In this document: positions 47,450-55,759 of the stretch, one piece after another | How the letters are laid out: every line of letters starts with the position of its first letter | Numbering within the stretch: the stretch's first letter is position 1 | DNA from: Enterobacterales bacterium | GTDB taxonomy: Bacteria; Pseudomonadota; Gammaproteobacteria; Enterobacterales; Enterobacteriaceae | Direction: 5' to 3' | Assembly: GCA_015654925.1 (NCBI GenBank) | Contig: JAATFX010000035.1 | Coordinates: 1 to 64,000 of the forward strand | Length of the DNA: 64,000 nt | Position numbers and translations under genes: made by a program | The notes under the pieces: generated by a model | The model's input: the letters and a program-made list of their open reading frames with translations, nothing else | Databases searched by the model: none | What the model was told of the DNA's origin: nothing

Positions 47450-48373
47450 TTATGGCTCCTGCCTGGCGGGTTTGGTCGCCACCAGGCCGGTGGCGGACGT
47501 CGTGACCTCGACGGTGACGGTTTGACCGGCCACCAGGCGTTGGTCCCGCGCCAGGACGCCGATTTTTACCCGCACCGGTACGCGCTGCGCCAGCCGCACC
47601 CAGTTAAAGGTGGGATTGACGCTCGGCAGGAGATTATCGCTGGTCAACCGATCGCGTTCGGCGATGCCCGCGGCAATGCTTTCCACCGTGCCGGTAAAGG
47701 GGCCGTTGCCGCCCATGGGAATCACCCTGACCGGGTCGCCTAGGTGGATGCGCGGCAGCTTGGTTTCCTCAAAGTAGCCTTCCACATAGAACGATCCGGT
47801 ATCCACCAGCGCCAGTACCGGTTTGCCGGTGGTGGCATAGCTGCCCTGGCGCAGATCGAGGTTGGTCACCATGCCGTCCACCGGCGATCGCACCTGGGCC
47901 CGCTGTAGGTTTAGCCGGGCGCTGTCCAGGGCCACTTCCGCCTGGGCCAGGCCGTTTTGCGCCTGGTCGAGCTGGGTGCGGGTGCGTTCGCGTTCCTCTT
48001 GTGGAATCAGCGTGCCCAACTGGGCGTTGCGCTTATCTTCGCGCTGGGCCTGGGCGATGGCGATACGCTGCGAGTTGAGCGCCACTTCCGCCTGGCGCAC
48101 CGCCAGCTCGTAGCGGGTGCGGTCCACCACGAATAGCAGGTCTCCCGCCGCCACCCGCTGGTTGTCATGTATCGCCACATCGGTAACCAGCCCTGAAACA
48201 TCCGGCGCGATGGCCACCACGTTGGCGCGCACCCGTCCATCCCGCGTCCAGGGCGCCAGCTCATAGTGATCCCATAATTGCAATACCGCCCAAATGGCCG
48301 CCAGGGTTACCACCGAGGTCACCAGAATGCGAATGAGTTGTCGTGAGCGCAAAGCCAGGGTTTCAGATTTCAT
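47450..48373 (-). CDS. HlyD-family periplasmic adaptor (AaeA type)
   Basis: 307 residues. One N-terminal membrane helix (residues 14-34), then WTRDGRVRANVVAIAPDVSG, the lipoyl-like half NQRVAAGDLLFVVDRTRYE, a short coiled coil of about 70 residues, the second half GMVTNLDLRQGSYATTGKPV and a beta-barrel. The short hairpin and opening match AaeA/EmrA-like adaptors of aromatic-acid efflux systems. Sits between DUF1656 and the outer-membrane lipoprotein gene. Confidence 0.92.
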   Translation of the reverse strand: MKSETLALRSRQLIRILVTSVVTLAAIWAVLQLWDHYELAPWTRDGRVRANVVAIAPDVSGLVTDVAIHDNQRVAAGDLLFVVDRTRYELAVRQAEVALNSQRIAIAQAQREDKRNAQLGTLIPQEERERTRTQLDQAQNGLAQAEVALDSARLNLQRAQVRSPVDGMVTNLDLRQGSYATTGKPVLALVDTGSFYVEGYFEETKLPRIHLGDPVRVIPMGGNGPFTGTVESIAAGIAERDRLTSDNLLPSVNPTFNWVRLAQRVPVRVKIGVLARDQRLVAGQTVTVEVTTSATGLVATKPARQEP

Positions 48374-48379
48374 CGGAAG

Positions 48380-48589
48380 TTATCGCTGTAAAAGATAGGT
48401 GGCATGGGTAAGCCCATAAAGTAAAAGTAAATACACGGCGATATCGAACAGCGCCGGATGCCAGACCCACCGATAAAAACCGCCGAGGACCAGCAAACGC
48501 CGCACGGCCCAGAATAGCGCCAGGGCGGCCATCGCCAGCAACATCAGCCAGGGGATATAAAGGCCGTAAAAACTGGCTTCGCCAATCAT
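48380..48589 (-). CDS. DUF1656 small membrane protein (AaeX type)
   Basis: 69 residues with two membrane helices. Opening IGEASFYGLYIPWLML and the middle FYRWVWHPALFDIAVY are the DUF1656 hallmarks. GGAGA precedes its ATG, which overlaps the FUSC stop (ATGA). AaeX-like proteins always accompany AaeA/AaeB-type pumps; their role is unknown. Confidence 0.9.
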   Translation of the reverse strand: MIGEASFYGLYIPWLMLLAMAALALFWAVRRLLVLGGFYRWVWHPALFDIAVYLLLLYGLTHATYLLQR

Positions 48590-50682
48590 GCTGTTTCTCC
48601 GGGGGCGGTCAGGGTGGCGGGGGCGTCGGGAAACAGGTTATGGCGCAGTCCCACCAGCGCGGTAATGGCGTTGCGCCACTGGGCGGTTTTTTCCGGCAGC
48701 GCCAGAATAACGGTCAGCGCCGCGTCAATGGTGGTGAGCAATGATGCCGGGGGCAGGTTTTCCGCGGCCTTGAACAGCGTGGCCAACTGGCTGAGCAGGA
48801 CTTCAAACGCGATGTCCGGAAAGCCGCGGCGCACCTGTTGCAGCACGATAATATTGGTTCCCAGCCGTAAATCGCGCAGGCTTTCCCGGGCGATGCTGTT
48901 ATGCCGGGCCACTTCGCCCTGGGCGATGCGCGTCACCAGCAGTCCGATGCGATCGACTATCCTGACGGCGAAGATTTGCAGGTGCTGCGCTTTGGCGCCG
49001 CTGGACATCAGCACCAGGTCGCGGCGGATGGCTTTGCGGATGCGCCGCGCGCTCCAGTCGGCGCCCACCGAGCGGAACAGCCGGGTCACCCGCGCCGCCA
49101 TAAACGTGCCCAGGAGCTGGGCGGTGGTGGTATTGATAAAACTGGTGACATCCGCATGGGCGGTGTCGTGCAGCGACATGGTGCCCGCCACGCCGAACAG
49201 CAGCGGCATGGCGATCATAAACTTGGCCGGCCGCGCGCTGTAGCAGCCGAGGATCAGGAACAACGGCGCGCAGACCAGCGCCAGCATACCGAAATCCTGC
49301 ACCGCGGGCAGCAGGACCAGAATATAGAGGGCCGAAATCGGCGCCGACCAAAAAGTATATTTCAGGAACATATTGATGGCGGGCACCGGGTCGTCCATAA
49401 AGGCGAAAAAGCTGCAAAACACCGCCGCCATCATGGCCGCCGTCGCGCCGTCGGCCCAGCCGGTCTGGACCCAGAACAGGCAGCACAGGACAATGGCGAT
49501 AAACGCCGCCAGCGACGAGAGCAGCGCCATGCCGATATCGCGGTGCAGTACGCGGTTGCCGACCGCGGCTCCGCGGCGCCGGGGCATGACGCCCGCGCGT
49601 AAACCGGTATTGATATCCTGGCGCAGGGTGATGCAGGATTGCCATTGGCGCATCAACTCTTCCAGATAGGTGACCAGGGAGATGCGCAGCGCACGGGTCC
49701 AGGGCGTCCCGTCGCCGCCGGTCGCCAGCGCTTGTACCGATTGGCGCAGCGTCAGGCGCCAATCGTCGCCGTCGGCGGGCGGCAGCGTGATATCCGCCGC
49801 GGCATCGGGCAGCAGCGACGCGTTGGCCTCCAGCCATTGGTTGATATGCGACTGCACCGCCAGCACGTCCGGGCTCCAGCCCCCTTCGGCCTGGTACAGG
49901 GCCTGCAGGCGATCCTCCACCGCCGACAGCGTGGGAATCAGCTCCGCCACCCGGTCTTGCATGGTGCGGATGGCCGCGGTCGTCCAGGCCAGGTTGCTGG
50001 TATCAAAAGGAATATGGGTGGCCAGCAGGCGCAATTGGGTGATATCCACCGACAGTTTGAGGCGCACCGCCGACAGGGCGCCGTTGTCTTCGGCCGGCGC
50101 CGCGGGAGAGAAAATATCCGTCAGCCAGCGCCGGGTATCGGCCAGGGTTTTATCCAGCAGTCCCATCACGCTTGCCGACAGGCCGGCGGGTAGCACGATG
50201 CTATGGACCAGGGTGGCGCATAAAATCCCCAGGCTGATCTCCTCCACGCGCGTAATGGCGGTATTAAAAATCAGATCCGGGGTCTGCACGGAAGGAAAAC
50301 CGATTAACGCCGCCGTATAGCCGGCCAGCATAAAAGCATAGGATCGCGGCGTGCGGTCCAATAAGGAGATAAACAGGCAGAAACTGACCCATAGCGCCAT
50401 GGCCAGCGACAGCAATACGGGCGCGTTGGAGAGTGCCGGGATGATAAATACCGTGGCGGTGCTGCCGATAAACGTGCCGCACAGGCGATATACCGCTTTG
50501 GAGCGCACCATGCCCGCCAGGGGCTGGCTGACCACATATACGGTAAGCAGCGACCAAAAGGTGTTGGGCAGCCCGGCGCGGCTGGCCAGGTACAGGGCCA
50601 GCATCGCGGCGGCAAAGCTCTTCAGCGAGTAAATTACCTCGTTGCGGGTGAATAACTTCACCGTGGGCAGGGTGAGGGCCAT
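48586..50682 (-). CDS. FUSC-family aromatic-acid efflux permease (AaeB type)
   Basis: 698 residues. Two halves, each with five to six membrane helices (residues 15-170 and 385-535) joined by soluble segments, as in AaeB/FUSC proteins. Conserved: LYLASRAGLPNTFWSLLTVY, RLCGTFIGSTATVFI, TRVEEISLGILCATLVHS, and the second-half YVFPAINMFLKY-like region around 440. Likely exports hydroxylated aromatic acids with the HlyD and NodT partners. Its ATG directly follows the marR stop. Confidence 0.91.
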   Translation of the reverse strand: MALTLPTVKLFTRNEVIYSLKSFAAAMLALYLASRAGLPNTFWSLLTVYVVSQPLAGMVRSKAVYRLCGTFIGSTATVFIIPALSNAPVLLSLAMALWVSFCLFISLLDRTPRSYAFMLAGYTAALIGFPSVQTPDLIFNTAITRVEEISLGILCATLVHSIVLPAGLSASVMGLLDKTLADTRRWLTDIFSPAAPAEDNGALSAVRLKLSVDITQLRLLATHIPFDTSNLAWTTAAIRTMQDRVAELIPTLSAVEDRLQALYQAEGGWSPDVLAVQSHINQWLEANASLLPDAAADITLPPADGDDWRLTLRQSVQALATGGDGTPWTRALRISLVTYLEELMRQWQSCITLRQDINTGLRAGVMPRRRGAAVGNRVLHRDIGMALLSSLAAFIAIVLCCLFWVQTGWADGATAAMMAAVFCSFFAFMDDPVPAINMFLKYTFWSAPISALYILVLLPAVQDFGMLALVCAPLFLILGCYSARPAKFMIAMPLLFGVAGTMSLHDTAHADVTSFINTTTAQLLGTFMAARVTRLFRSVGADWSARRIRKAIRRDLVLMSSGAKAQHLQIFAVRIVDRIGLLVTRIAQGEVARHNSIARESLRDLRLGTNIIVLQQVRRGFPDIAFEVLLSQLATLFKAAENLPPASLLTTIDAALTVILALPEKTAQWRNAITALVGLRHNLFPDAPATLTAPGETA

Positions 50683-51174
50683 TTACGCGTTAATCGCTAC
50701 CGAGTCGGCATCAATGGCCGACGAACCATTAATCCCCAGCCGCCGTTCCAACAGGCTGAACGTACGCAGGCAGGCGTCGATATCCGCCGGCGGCACGCCG
50801 TCGAATAGCGCGGCGCGGAAATCATTGAGCAGCGCTTCGATTTGCGTACGTATGGCGCTGCCCGCCGGGGTCAGAAACAGAATTTTCGCGCGCTTATCCA
50901 CCGCGTCTTCCTGGCGCATAACCAATTCCGCTTTGACCAATTGATTTAACGAGCGCACCAGCGACGGTCCTTCGATGCCCAATTCTTCGGATAAACTGCC
51001 CGGGCGGATGCCCTGCGGATGGCGGCCAATCAGCACCAGCGGCCAGGCCATGGCCGCCGACAGGCCCAGCGGGGCCACGATTTTATCCGCTTTGGCCCGA
51101 TAGCCCCGTTGCAATAACCCCAATGCCACGGTAATGGCCATCAAGTCCTGGGTACGATTTTTTGCGATAGGCAT
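50683..51174 (-). CDS. MarR/SlyA-family regulator of the efflux operon
   Basis: 163 residues if the ATG at 51174 is used. The open frame reaches a TTG at 51237, but that TTG is part of a good -35 box, TTGACT, so translation should start later; the ATG at 51189 is the other choice. Winged helix: PGSLSEELGIEGPSLVRSLN and wing DAVDKRAKILFLTPAG, the latter typical of SlyA-like proteins. First gene of the marR-FUSC-DUF1656-HlyD-NodT operon, presumably its repressor, relieved by aromatic acids. Confidence 0.86.
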   Translation of the reverse strand: MPIAKNRTQDLMAITVALGLLQRGYRAKADKIVAPLGLSAAMAWPLVLIGRHPQGIRPGSLSEELGIEGPSLVRSLNQLVKAELVMRQEDAVDKRAKILFLTPAGSAIRTQIEALLNDFRAALFDGVPPADIDACLRTFSLLERRLGINGSSAIDADSVAINA

Positions 51175-51197
51175 CAAAGTTATTAGCATGTAATTAG

Positions 51198-51237
51198 GTA
51201 GTTTGCTAACTATATTGAGAGCCCGGTCACGAGTCAA
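51198..51237 (-). promoter_or_regulatory. Promoter and SlyA-type operator of the efflux operon
   Basis: Read on the - strand: -35 TTGACT (51232-51237), 17-bp spacer, -10 TATAGT (51209-51214), then TTAGCAAACTAC (51198-51209), which matches the SlyA consensus TTAGCAAGCTAA at 10 of 12 positions and overlaps the -10 box and start site. The inner palindrome is TAGTT-TGCT-AACTA at 51199-51212 on the + strand. Confidence 0.65.
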
Positions 51238-51269
51238 TACCCTGCCGACATTGGTTTATAAAAACGGGT

Positions 51270-51791
51270 TTATAAAAACAGCGCGCCGACCTCTTGCCAA
51301 CTGTCTACCCGGCGATAGCCGGTCTGGTGGATATTGTGCGGCGCGGTGAATAGGATGCCTTCGCCGACAAAATGAGTAAAATGACGGACATTGTCATCGA
51401 TCAGGTAGTCGGCGTTAAGAATGCTTTTATTGCCGCAAAACACAAAATTCATGGGGTTCATAAAGCCGAAGTGGGTTTTCAGCCATTGGAACTTGGCGCT
51501 GAACGAGGCGGGGAACTCCATGGCGGCGGTGGTGATAAACACCTGGTATTTGGCGGTAAGCTGCCCGATTACCTCTTGCGAATGCGGCATAACATCCAAA
51601 TCGCTGAAAAAATCCGGCTCGCCGATCATGCGATTGATCTGCTCGCGCAGCGTGGGGCGCAATTGCTGGATGGTTTGCCCAGCCAAATCGCCCAGCACGA
51701 TATTTTCGCCAAACTCGGCATTGAAATGGCGAATCATTTTGGTGTTGAAGTCAGCGATGACCTCGTCCATATCAACGGCTATCGTTTGCAT
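51270..51791 (-). CDS. 5'(3')-deoxyribonucleotidase, NT5C type
   Basis: 173 residues; ATG at 51791 with GGAGA in front. HAD-superfamily phosphatase: motif I VDMDEVIADFN (nucleophile Asp and acid Asp), motif II Thr in VFITTAAME, motif III Lys in FCGNKSIL and acidic YLIDDNVRHF. This is the domain of NT5C-like enzymes that remove phosphate from deoxynucleotides. Upstream of and on the same strand as the marR operon, which has its own promoter. Confidence 0.9.
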   Translation of the reverse strand: MQTIAVDMDEVIADFNTKMIRHFNAEFGENIVLGDLAGQTIQQLRPTLREQINRMIGEPDFFSDLDVMPHSQEVIGQLTAKYQVFITTAAMEFPASFSAKFQWLKTHFGFMNPMNFVFCGNKSILNADYLIDDNVRHFTHFVGEGILFTAPHNIHQTGYRRVDSWQEVGALFL

Positions 51792-52041
51792 CGTTTTTCT
51801 CCGGTTGCACAGGGAATGGTTTCGCAGGCAATACAGGTGGCCTAATCAACGCCCTTGCACTATATCAGGCATTAATGGGCGAGGCAGAGGATAATCATAG
51901 CCGGCCGGCGCTCGGGGCGGGGAGGGCGCACCCGGGCCCTCAGGTAAAAAGGGGAGGGGCGCGGGCATCCCGCTCGTTTTTTGAGAGAATTATAACATTT
52001 CTGCCTTATGCCCCTCCGGCCTGGTTTGGCCCGGATTTAGC

Positions 52042-53295
52042 TTATTTAAAAAAATCATAAATCACCTTGATAACGGTATCCTGTTCTTCAAGGGACATAT
52101 GATTGTGCAAGGGGATATGGAGCACGGAAAAGTAAATGAAGCTGCTCATGGGGAAGCTGATTTTATCCCGATGGAGCAGGGTATAATCATGCGTGTCCCC
52201 ATGCCCCGGCGGGGTACAGTGAATATCGAATTCAACATTCATTATTTTGGCATAGCGTATCAGCTCGTCGCGTTTACCCTCATTGACCCGGATCGGGAAT
52301 AAATGCCAGGTGTTTCCCTGCCGCTCGATAGGCAGGATAATCCGGCCTTTCTGCTCCAGCAGCGTAAGCTTATTTATATAGCGATAAGCTAAAAAGGCGC
52401 GCTTAAGCGCATTCATTTCAAAAAAACCAAATTTCGCCAATATCGCCGAGGCCTGGATATTATCCATCCGGCTGTTAAAACCCCGGCCATGGGTCTTGAC
52501 GTGTATTTCACCTTCGACGATACCGTGATGAGAAAATTGCCTGGCCCGTTTGGCTATCTCCGTCGAATAGGTCAATAGCGCGCCGGATTTGCCAAAGCCG
52601 CCGATATTTTTAACCGGATTGAAACTCAGCGCAACGGCGTCGCTGAAGCGCAAAATCTCGGGAATGCCAAAACATTGCGCCGCATCGATGATGACCCGCA
52701 GCTCGTGGCACTCCGCCTCGCGGGATATTTGTTGCATATTGCGTATGGAGCCATACAGGCACACCGCCAGGACGGCTTTGGTTTTATCCGTGGCGAGCCG
52801 GGCAATCTCCGTGGGGTTGATATTAAAACTCTCATCGATATTCGCATAGATCGGCTTCGCCCCTGTGGAAAAAATGGCGTTTTCAGTAGCCGCAAAAGCG
52901 TTGTGCGGAATAATGATTTCATCACCCGCCCCGACGCCGATGGCGGCCAGCGCTATTTTCAGCGCATCTGCCCCGCTGCTGGTGGCAATGCATGAGGTTG
53001 CCTGGTAATACTCCTCCAGCAGTTTTTCCAGCCTGAGAATCGCATCGCCGCCGGCAAACTGCCCGGAATTGACCACCTTGGCCATCATGGCCAGACAGGC
53101 CGTCTGTTCGTTGACGGAATTAATTCTGGCGGAGGGCATAAAAGAGACATGGGGCGAATTATTATAAAGCGATTCGTTATTAATAAGTTCTAATAGCGAT
53201 TCAAGTTTATTGGGTAAGTTATTATGATAGGTTCGGGCTGTGCCCGATATTAATAACTCTGATGCATGATTGTTAATATCAATAATGTTAAGCAT
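52042..53295 (-). CDS. DegT/DnrJ/EryC1/StrS-family PLP aminotransferase
   Basis: 417 residues from the ATG at 53295, preceded by AGGAAG; the frame is open to 53358. Family core begins near residue 60. PLP-site features: SSGADALKIALAAIGVGAGD, DAAQCFG with the pyridine-binding Asp, and the Schiff-base Lys in SFNPVKNIGGFGKSGALL. Substrate-loop HGRGFNSRMDNIQASAIL is present. Family members transaminate nucleotide sugars or make 3-amino-5-hydroxybenzoate. No sugar or antibiotic genes lie nearby, and an extra 60-residue N-terminal segment is unusual. Somewhat AT-richer than its surroundings. Confidence 0.87.
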   Translation of the reverse strand: MLNIIDINNHASELLISGTARTYHNNLPNKLESLLELINNESLYNNSPHVSFMPSARINSVNEQTACLAMMAKVVNSGQFAGGDAILRLEKLLEEYYQATSCIATSSGADALKIALAAIGVGAGDEIIIPHNAFAATENAIFSTGAKPIYANIDESFNINPTEIARLATDKTKAVLAVCLYGSIRNMQQISREAECHELRVIIDAAQCFGIPEILRFSDAVALSFNPVKNIGGFGKSGALLTYSTEIAKRARQFSHHGIVEGEIHVKTHGRGFNSRMDNIQASAILAKFGFFEMNALKRAFLAYRYINKLTLLEQKGRIILPIERQGNTWHLFPIRVNEGKRDELIRYAKIMNVEFDIHCTPPGHGDTHDYTLLHRDKISFPMSSFIYFSVLHIPLHNHMSLEEQDTVIKVIYDFFK

Positions 53296-53610
53296 AAAGC
53301 TTATTCTTCCTTGTGTGTGGAAGTACAAGTTATGCCATCGGTGTGAAAAAAGCATCATTTAGTTAAAATTTTAACGTGATTTTCTTCACAAGATTACCGC
53401 TTGAATTATAATAATAGTTTTTAGGAAATATAATAATATTATTACTTTTTTAATTTCTTGAATAAGCGTATTTACGATAGCCGCGTCCCACTGAAATATC
53501 TCCTTGTCAAACACGGCCATGTCCTGACCCGCGCCCTTGCCGCCAACCCCCCCGGCCGGTAGAATAACCCTACATTTTGTATTTCGCCGCCGCAGCGGCA
53601 AAGGGTCAAC

Positions 53611-53985
53611 GTGGCCATACCGCACCAAGCGCCGCCCGGGCTGGATAGCCAGGATATATCGCTACTAAAACGCTTACATGCCGCTTCGCTGGTGGAAGGC
53701 ACCACGCTGGTGGTTCTGGTGTGCATCGCCGTGCCGCTAAAACATCTTGGCGGTTTTCCGCAGGTCTCGTCGGTCATGGGGCCGGTGCATGGCCTGGCTT
53801 TTTTGTTCTACGCCTGGATGGTTATCAATAGCGCCTCGGCGGGATTGTGGCGCAAGGCCCAGGTGGCGCGGCTGTTGATCCTGGCGTTTATTCCTTTCGG
53901 CACCTTTTTCAATGTGGGTATGATCAAACGGCGTGAAGCCGGGCCGGGCGTCGCTAACGTACCGGTCAATGAGGAGCGGGTATAA
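53611..53985 (+). CDS. DUF3817 integral membrane protein
   Basis: 124 residues from a GTG at 53611. Three membrane helices (about 25-47, 60-80 and 88-106). LKRLHAASLVEGTTLVVLV and MGPVHGLAFLFYAWM are the DUF3817 hallmarks. It overlaps the next gene by one base (TAATG), so the two membrane proteins probably work together; function unknown. Confidence 0.82.
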   Translation: MAIPHQAPPGLDSQDISLLKRLHAASLVEGTTLVVLVCIAVPLKHLGGFPQVSSVMGPVHGLAFLFYAWMVINSASAGLWRKAQVARLLILAFIPFGTFFNVGMIKRREAGPGVANVPVNEERV

Positions 53986-54425
53986 TGGGCTATATGTGGA
54001 TCAAAGCGCTGCATTTGGTGGCCATCGCGGTTTGGATCGGCGGCATGTTTATGCTGGCGGTCGCCATGTCCGCATGGAAAACGATGCCGCAGGCCGAGCT
54101 TTCCCCCGGCCTGCGGATCTTTAGCGCCATCCAGCGTTGGAATCAAACGGTCACCCTGCCTGCCATGATATTGACCTGGATCTCCGGCGTGGCGCTGACC
54201 ATGATGGGCAACTGGCCGCCGTCAATGGATCTGATCGTCAAATTCCTGTTTGTTCTCGCCCTGTCGGCGCTGCACGGTATCCAGTCGGGATCGCTGCGGC
54301 GCAGCTTGGGGCAATCCCGGCCGGTGGCCCCGGGCATACTGCGTTATGCCGCCGGGTTTACCCTGCTGGCGCTGATCGCCTGCGTGCTGCTGGTGGTTAT
54401 CAAACCGCTGGGCGAGGTCTTTTAA
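53985..54425 (+). CDS. CopD/HemJ-like integral membrane protein
   Basis: 146 residues, four membrane helices. WIKALHLVAIAVWIGGMFML, with a His in helix one, and LPAMILTWISGVALTM plus KFLFVLALSALHGIQSG resemble the CopD and protoporphyrinogen oxidase HemJ families, where such His residues bind copper or heme. Translationally coupled to the DUF3817 gene; converges on qorB, overlapping its stop by 4 bases. Exact role unknown. Confidence 0.75.
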   Translation: MGYMWIKALHLVAIAVWIGGMFMLAVAMSAWKTMPQAELSPGLRIFSAIQRWNQTVTLPAMILTWISGVALTMMGNWPPSMDLIVKFLFVLALSALHGIQSGSLRRSLGQSRPVAPGILRYAAGFTLLALIACVLLVVIKPLGEVF

Positions 54426-55279
54426 CCGGCCTTGAGCGCGGCGGCCACCGCCTGGGCCAACGGCTGCGTCGGGCGTCCGATCAGCTGGCTTAACTGCCGG
54501 GCGTCGTCAAACAGGCCGCCCTGCGACGCGCCGCTTTCGGAGTCGGAGAGCATCACCGCCAGGAAATCCGGCAGTCCGGCCTGGCTTAATAATGCCTGGT
54601 ATTCCGGCTGCGTCAGATTAACGTATTTGACGGCGGTGCCGGACTGCCGGGTAATTTCAGCCGCCAGCTCGGTCAGGGTATAGGCTTCGTCGCCGGCCAG
54701 TTCATAAATTTTGCCCGCCTGGTTTTCCTTTGACAGCACGGCCGCCGCCGCCGCCGCATAGTCGGTGCGGGACGCCGAGGCGATGCGTCCGTCGCCGGCG
54801 CAGCCCGCCAGCGCGTTATGGGCCAGGGCCGCGGGGATACCGGCGGTGTAATTCTCGTGATACCAGCCGTTACGCAACAATACGACCGGCAGGCCGGACT
54901 CGTCCAGCAGGGCTTCCGTCGCCAGATGCTCCTCGCTTAATCCCAGCGGGGACGTATCGGCATGCAGCAGGCTGGTGTAGGCCAGCAGCTTCACATGCGC
55001 CCGTTTGGCGGCGTCGATAACGTTGCGATGCTGCTCTACGCGCGCGCCGACGTCGTTTGATGAAATCAGCAATAATTTTTCCGCGCCGCGCAAAGCGATA
55101 TCCAGCGTAGCGGGCTGGCGGTAATCGGCCTGGCGCACTTCCACGCCCAGCGCCGCGAGATCCCGCGCTTTTTCCGGGCTGCGCACGGCGGCGACCAGAT
55201 CCGAGGCCGGATGGGTTTTTAACAGCTCTGCAATTACGAGGCGGCCCAGTTGGCCGGTGGCACCGGTAATGACGATCAT
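54422..55279 (-). CDS. qorB: NAD(P)H:quinone oxidoreductase 2, QorB (YtfG)
   Basis: 285 residues, as in E. coli. An NmrA-like atypical SDR: ITGATGQLGRLVIAELLKT at the NADPH site, EKLLLISSNDVGARVEQHRN, YTSLLHADTSPLGLSEEHLA and KIYELAGDEAYTLTELAAE all match E. coli QorB. Reduces quinones with NADPH. Divergent from the HxlR regulator gene, with a palindromic operator candidate between them. Confidence 0.95.
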   Translation of the reverse strand: MIVITGATGQLGRLVIAELLKTHPASDLVAAVRSPEKARDLAALGVEVRQADYRQPATLDIALRGAEKLLLISSNDVGARVEQHRNVIDAAKRAHVKLLAYTSLLHADTSPLGLSEEHLATEALLDESGLPVVLLRNGWYHENYTAGIPAALAHNALAGCAGDGRIASASRTDYAAAAAAVLSKENQAGKIYELAGDEAYTLTELAAEITRQSGTAVKYVNLTQPEYQALLSQAGLPDFLAVMLSDSESGASQGGLFDDARQLSQLIGRPTQPLAQAVAAALKAG

Positions 55280-55322
55280 AAATATTCTCCTTGGGTATTC
55301 AGAAGGCCCATCATATCCTCTA

Positions 55323-55341
55323 TACTTACTTTAAGTAAGTA
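55323..55341. promoter_or_regulatory. Operator candidate between qorB and its HxlR regulator
   Basis: TACTTAC-TTTAA-GTAAGTA, a perfect 7-bp inverted repeat; a third half-like GGTAAGTG follows at 55351-55358. It lies 44 bp from the qorB start and 35 bp from the regulator start, so one bound protein could control both. Confidence 0.6.
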
Positions 55342-55375
55342 CTAACAAATAGGTAAGTGTCTGAAACATAACCAA

Positions 55376-55759
55376 GTGCAGGATTCGTCCCTGTCCCAGC
55401 GCATGCAGCGCGGCGAATTGTTTAATATCGATTGCCCCTCCAGGGAGGTGCTCAAGCATATGACCAGCCGCTGGGGAGTGCTGGTGCTTATCGCCCTCGC
55501 CCAGGGCACGCTGCGCTTTAGCGAACTGCGGCGCAAAGTGGGCGGGATCAGCGAAAAAATGCTGGCGCAAACCCTTGCATGCCTGGAAGATGATGGGCTG
55601 GTGATCCGCCAATCCTTTCCGGTCAAGCCTCCCCATGTTGAATACAGCCTTAGCGAGCTGGGCACGGAGGTGGGGCCGATAGTGACGCAACTGACCGATT
55701 GGATTGAAACCCGCATGCCGCTTATCATGCGGACGCGCGAGCTCCGGCGGGCCGGTTAA
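55376..55759 (+). CDS. qorR: HxlR-family redox-responsive regulator QorR (YtfH)
   Basis: 127 residues from a GTG at 55376; no in-frame ATG lies upstream. HxlR winged helix: CPSREVLKHMTSRWGVLVLI with the single conserved N-terminal Cys that senses oxidation in this group, GTLRFSELRRKVGGISEKML and PPHVEYSLSELG. It reads like E. coli YtfH/QorR, the neighbour and regulator of qorB. Converges on xylR, overlapping by 4 bases. Confidence 0.92.
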   Translation: MQDSSLSQRMQRGELFNIDCPSREVLKHMTSRWGVLVLIALAQGTLRFSELRRKVGGISEKMLAQTLACLEDDGLVIRQSFPVKPPHVEYSLSELGTEVGPIVTQLTDWIETRMPLIMRTRELRRAG

